A stretch of DNA of 16,691 nt. Source: UBA8437 sp003445035. GTDB lineage: Bacteria; Planctomycetota; Planctomycetia; Planctomycetales; Planctomycetaceae. A model generated the notes under the pieces. It searched no databases. It saw only the letters and a list, made by a program, of their open reading frames with translations, and was not told the DNA's origin. Position numbers and translations under genes: made by a program. The stretch covers positions 1 to 16,691 of the forward strand of contig CALCHI010000273.1 of NCBI GenBank assembly GCA_937901285.1, given 5' to 3'. Shown here piece after piece: positions 14,222 to 16,691 of this stretch; position 1 is the first letter of the stretch, and each line of letters begins with the position of its first letter.

Positions 14222-15916
14222 ATGATCACGGCAACGCTCCGCTCCTCTGCATTCCTCCAGACGGTTTCGGCGTACGTGTTACTGGCCCTGGCCGCCGGAC
14301 CCGTCAGCATCTCTGCCGCGGACTCGGACAAGATCGTCGTCGAGACGATCAACAAGCACCTCCGACAGGGCTGGTCGGACAACGAGGTCGTCGCCTCCCC
14401 GCGTGCCGAGGACGGGGAATTCGCCCGCCGGGTGTCACTTGATGTGCTCGGTCACATCCCCCGCTACGCCGAACTCGTCGAACTGTTGGACAGCAAGGAC
14501 CCCGATCGTCGTGAGCGGTTTGTCGAGAAGTTGCTCGACGACGAGGACTACGTGCGAAACTGGACAACCATCTGGGGCAACCTGCTGGTCGGACGGACCA
14601 ACAACCAGGGCGGCCGACAGGCCCTGGACCGCTGGCTGCGACGGGCCTTCGCCCGCAACATGCCCTACAACCGTTTCGTCTTCGAGTTGGTGTCGGCGGA
14701 GGGCACCAGCCGGGAAAATCCGGCGGTCAACTTCCTCGCCTCACATCTCAACAACGGAGCCGTCCCTGCGACGGCGATCACCGCTCGCCTGTTTCTGGGC
14801 CTGCAGGTCCAGTGTACGCAGTGCCACAATCACCCCTTCAACGACTGGAAGCAATCTCAGTTCTGGAGCATGAACGCGTTTTTTGATGGCACCCGTCGCC
14901 TGGGCGCACGCGACGCGTTCCGCCTGATCGACATGCCTTCCAAAGGGGTCAAGTTCTTTGAAAAACGCAGTGGGCTCCAGGAAGCGGCGTTGAGGAAGTT
15001 CGTCGACGGGACCAGCGTCGAGATCAACGACCAGACGCAACCCCGCCTGCAACTGGCCCGGTTGATGACCGACACCACCAAGCCCTACCTGGCGCGGGCG
15101 ATCGTCAACCGGACCTGGGGACACTTCTTCGGCTTCGGATTCACTCGACCCATCGACGACATGGGGCCCCACAACCCCACCTCACACCCGGAACTACTCG
15201 ACTACATCTCCGGCCAGTTCCGTCTGGCCGGGTTCGACCAGAAGCGATTGATCCGCTGGATCACCGCCAGCAAGGCCTACAACCTGACGAGCCAATTCGG
15301 CGGGCAGAACGGCGACGACGATCCTGCCGCCGGCACCACGCCACTGTTTTCGAGGATGTACGTCAAGGGATTCCGGGCTGAGCAACTCTACGATTCGCTG
15401 ATCATCGCCACCAATGCTCACAAGACCGGTCGAGGCTTCGACGCGGCCGAAAACCAGCGGCGGACCTGGCTGAGACAGTTCGTGCAGACGTTCGGCACCG
15501 ACGAGAACGACGAATCGACGACGTTCAACGGAACGATCCCGCAAGCCCTGCTGATGATGAACGGCGCACTGATCAACAGCGCGGTGGCGACCACAAACGG
15601 ATCGCTGCTGCAACAGGTCGTCGATTCTCCCTCCGGTGACATCCGGCCGGCCAAGACCGGGACCAAGAAGCGACCGTCACGGACCAAGAAGCTCACCCGG
15701 GTGCGTGCCCAGCAACAGCTCAAGAACCGCTACAAGGCGATCCCGCGCAAGATCGAGACCTTGTTCCTGGTCGCCCTGCAGAGAAAGCCGTCCGAGACCG
15801 AGATGACCGCACTGGACCGGGCCTTCAAAGAGGGCGGCAAAGGGGATCCGATTGCCGGATTGCAGGATGTCTTCTGGGCCGTGTTGAACTCCAACGAGTT
15901 CGTCACCAACCACTAG
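14222..15916 (+). CDS. Exported DUF1549/DUF1553 protein with one CxxCH motif
   Basis: A 564-residue protein, short for a family often 700-1000 residues long. Residues 1-32 form a signal peptide (hydrophobic LLALAAGP, ISA before the cut). The DUF1549 (PSCyt2) part spans about 36-245, with FARRVSLDVLGHIP, the RRERFVEKLLDDEDYVRNW block and Cys198-x-x-Cys201-His202 in CTQCHNHPFNDW, the classic planctomycete heme-like motif. The DUF1553 (PSD1) part covers about 280 to the end, with LARAIVNRTWGHFFGFGFTR, DDMGPHNPTSHPELLDY and ALQRKPSETEM. Between these C-terminal blocks, residues about 475-510 form a strongly basic insert (15 Lys/Arg in 36). Function is unknown for the family; it is usually beside a DUF1501 gene, which is not present here. 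The stop codon overlaps that of the convergent neighbour in the shared bases CTAG. Confidence 0.95.
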   Translation: MITATLRSSAFLQTVSAYVLLALAAGPVSISAADSDKIVVETINKHLRQGWSDNEVVASPRAEDGEFARRVSLDVLGHIPRYAELVELLDSKDPDRRERFVEKLLDDEDYVRNWTTIWGNLLVGRTNNQGGRQALDRWLRRAFARNMPYNRFVFELVSAEGTSRENPAVNFLASHLNNGAVPATAITARLFLGLQVQCTQCHNHPFNDWKQSQFWSMNAFFDGTRRLGARDAFRLIDMPSKGVKFFEKRSGLQEAALRKFVDGTSVEINDQTQPRLQLARLMTDTTKPYLARAIVNRTWGHFFGFGFTRPIDDMGPHNPTSHPELLDYISGQFRLAGFDQKRLIRWITASKAYNLTSQFGGQNGDDDPAAGTTPLFSRMYVKGFRAEQLYDSLIIATNAHKTGRGFDAAENQRRTWLRQFVQTFGTDENDESTTFNGTIPQALLMMNGALINSAVATTNGSLLQQVVDSPSGDIRPAKTGTKKRPSRTKKLTRVRAQQQLKNRYKAIPRKIETLFLVALQRKPSETEMTALDRAFKEGGKGDPIAGLQDVFWAVLNSNEFVTNH

Positions 15917-16691
15917 TCCGGCTTCCGCTTCACGCTCAGCCGAACGGTCACCCCGTCGACGGTGAACTTGAGACCAAGCGGCGTGAACAACCGCCCAAAG
16001 AATTTTTCGGCTGTGACTTTTTGGACGTCGAGAGCAACGGTCTGTTCGAACCGGACGCCCGCGGCCTCGACCGCCTTGGCGTCATAGACAAAGCGGACGC
16101 CGGTCTGCTCGAGTTGTTTCATGATGTCGGAGACCCGGCCGCGAGCGACCTTGAGGGTGAATCGGCGGCGAGCCAGGGGCGGAAACCGTTGGGGTGAGGG
16201 CGAACCGGCGGGACGGCGTCCTCGTTCAATCAGTGACCTGGCCACTTGCAGGTCTTCCCAGGTCCCCCGGACACCGACCTCGCCCGGACCGGCTGGTTCA
16301 ATGGAGACACCGGCAAGTTCCTTGCGGACCAGTGCCCGAGCGGCCTCCACTCGACCGCCCTTGGCGCGATATCGTGCCGAGAGGGACACCGGTCGACGTG
16401 GAGTCACAATCCGGATCCCGGTTCCCGCACGATTCCAGCGGAACGTCATCCCGTACTGGATCAACACCAGCGACAGCGCCTCGGTGGCCGACACCCCCGG
16501 AAACTCGGCCCCGGCCCACAGGTCGTGGGGGACCGCATCAAGCGAGTCGATCTCGATCTTCCATTTCTGTGCGATCTGGCCAAGCACCTCCCGAGGTTCG
16601 GTCAGGTCCTCGAAGCGGATGGTCGATTCCCTCCTCAATCGGGTGACCCGAGCCGCCCGGTTCGGTCCCCGGATCTCGCGATCGAGTTCCG
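15913..16691 (-). CDS. Protein with two STN-like (secretin/TonB short N-terminal) domains, 5' end missing
   Basis: The frame is open from the right edge to the TAG (complement of 15913-15915), giving about 258 visible residues; the TTG at 16636-16638 is probably not the start because the frame continues upstream. The first STN-like unit spans about 16405-16630 (STIRFEDLTEP...ATEALSLVLIQYGMTFRW...GIRIV). A middle part (VEAARALVRKELAGVSIEP...GTWEDLQVARSLIE) resembles a secretin N-type small domain. A Pro/Arg linker leads to the second STN-like unit at about 15925-16165 (FTLKVARGRVSDIMKQLEQ...AEKFFGRLFTPLGLKFTV). STN domains occur in secretins, TonB receptors and related envelope proteins. No signal peptide or membrane segment can be seen because the N terminus is missing. 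Domain calls are by eye. Confidence 0.72.
   Translation of the reverse strand, partial: ELDREIRGPNRAARVTRLRRESTIRFEDLTEPREVLGQIAQKWKIEIDSLDAVPHDLWAGAEFPGVSATEALSLVLIQYGMTFRWNRAGTGIRIVTPRRPVSLSARYRAKGGRVEAARALVRKELAGVSIEPAGPGEVGVRGTWEDLQVARSLIERGRRPAGSPSPQRFPPLARRRFTLKVARGRVSDIMKQLEQTGVRFVYDAKAVEAAGVRFEQTVALDVQKVTAEKFFGRLFTPLGLKFTVDGVTVRLSVKRKPD

Noticed and set aside
1..16691. CRISPR arrays, insertion sequences, tRNA or rRNA genes, defence or biosynthetic islands
   Set aside because: Looked for spaced direct repeats, transposase motifs, cloverleaf-like segments and defence families; none could be supported. Nearly all of the window is covered by housekeeping-type or planctomycete-typical genes.

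Overview
The window looks like a GC-rich chromosomal segment of a planctomycete (phylum Planctomycetota). The main evidence is family content: a secreted protein carrying a single-heme planctomycete cytochrome motif plus a WD40 propeller, a DUF1549/DUF1553 protein with the usual CxxCH motif, a secreted PQQ-type propeller protein beginning with the FPGFRGP-type motif common in this phylum, and a multiheme cytochrome. Genus cannot be told from the sequence alone.

Layout, left to right. (1) 1-1340 (+): 3' part of a multiheme c-type cytochrome, abutting with no gap an aldo/keto reductase on the opposite strand (1341-2345). (2) 2592-2681 (+): a 29-residue, extremely basic protein with its own likely promoter, then a 311-base non-coding stretch with a strong hairpin. 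(3) 2993-5083 (+): exported coiled-coil/cytochrome/WD40 protein, ended by a strong hairpin shared with a convergent RidA-family gene (5150-5650, -). (4) 5831-7570 (+): sodium:solute symporter, overlapping by 18 bases a convergent GltS-type sodium:glutamate symporter (7553-8983, -). (5) 9179-10429 (+): exported PQQ-like propeller protein, convergent with a three-gene minus-strand run: a sugar kinase resembling 2-keto-3-deoxygluconate kinase (12967-14040), 6-phosphogluconate dehydrogenase (11494-12930) and a SAM methyltransferase with an N-terminal zinc-ribbon-like segment (10447-11400). (6) 14222-15916 (+): DUF1549/DUF1553 protein whose stop codon overlaps that of a partial minus-strand gene with two STN-like domains (15913-16691).

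How the genes fit together: the kinase and dehydrogenase adjoin in one strand run and point to sugar-acid and pentose phosphate metabolism. The two sodium-coupled transporters and RidA suggest uptake and handling of small metabolites, possibly amino acids. At least four products are predicted to be exported or to carry heme. Genes alternate strand often, so most units are single genes in convergent/divergent array.

I found no mobile element, CRISPR array, tRNA, rRNA or recognisable defence island. The parts most worth a second look are the 29-residue basic protein, the Lys/Ala coiled-coil cytochrome-WD40 protein with its 5' hairpin, the two palindromes between ridA and the symporter gene, and the double-STN protein at the right edge.
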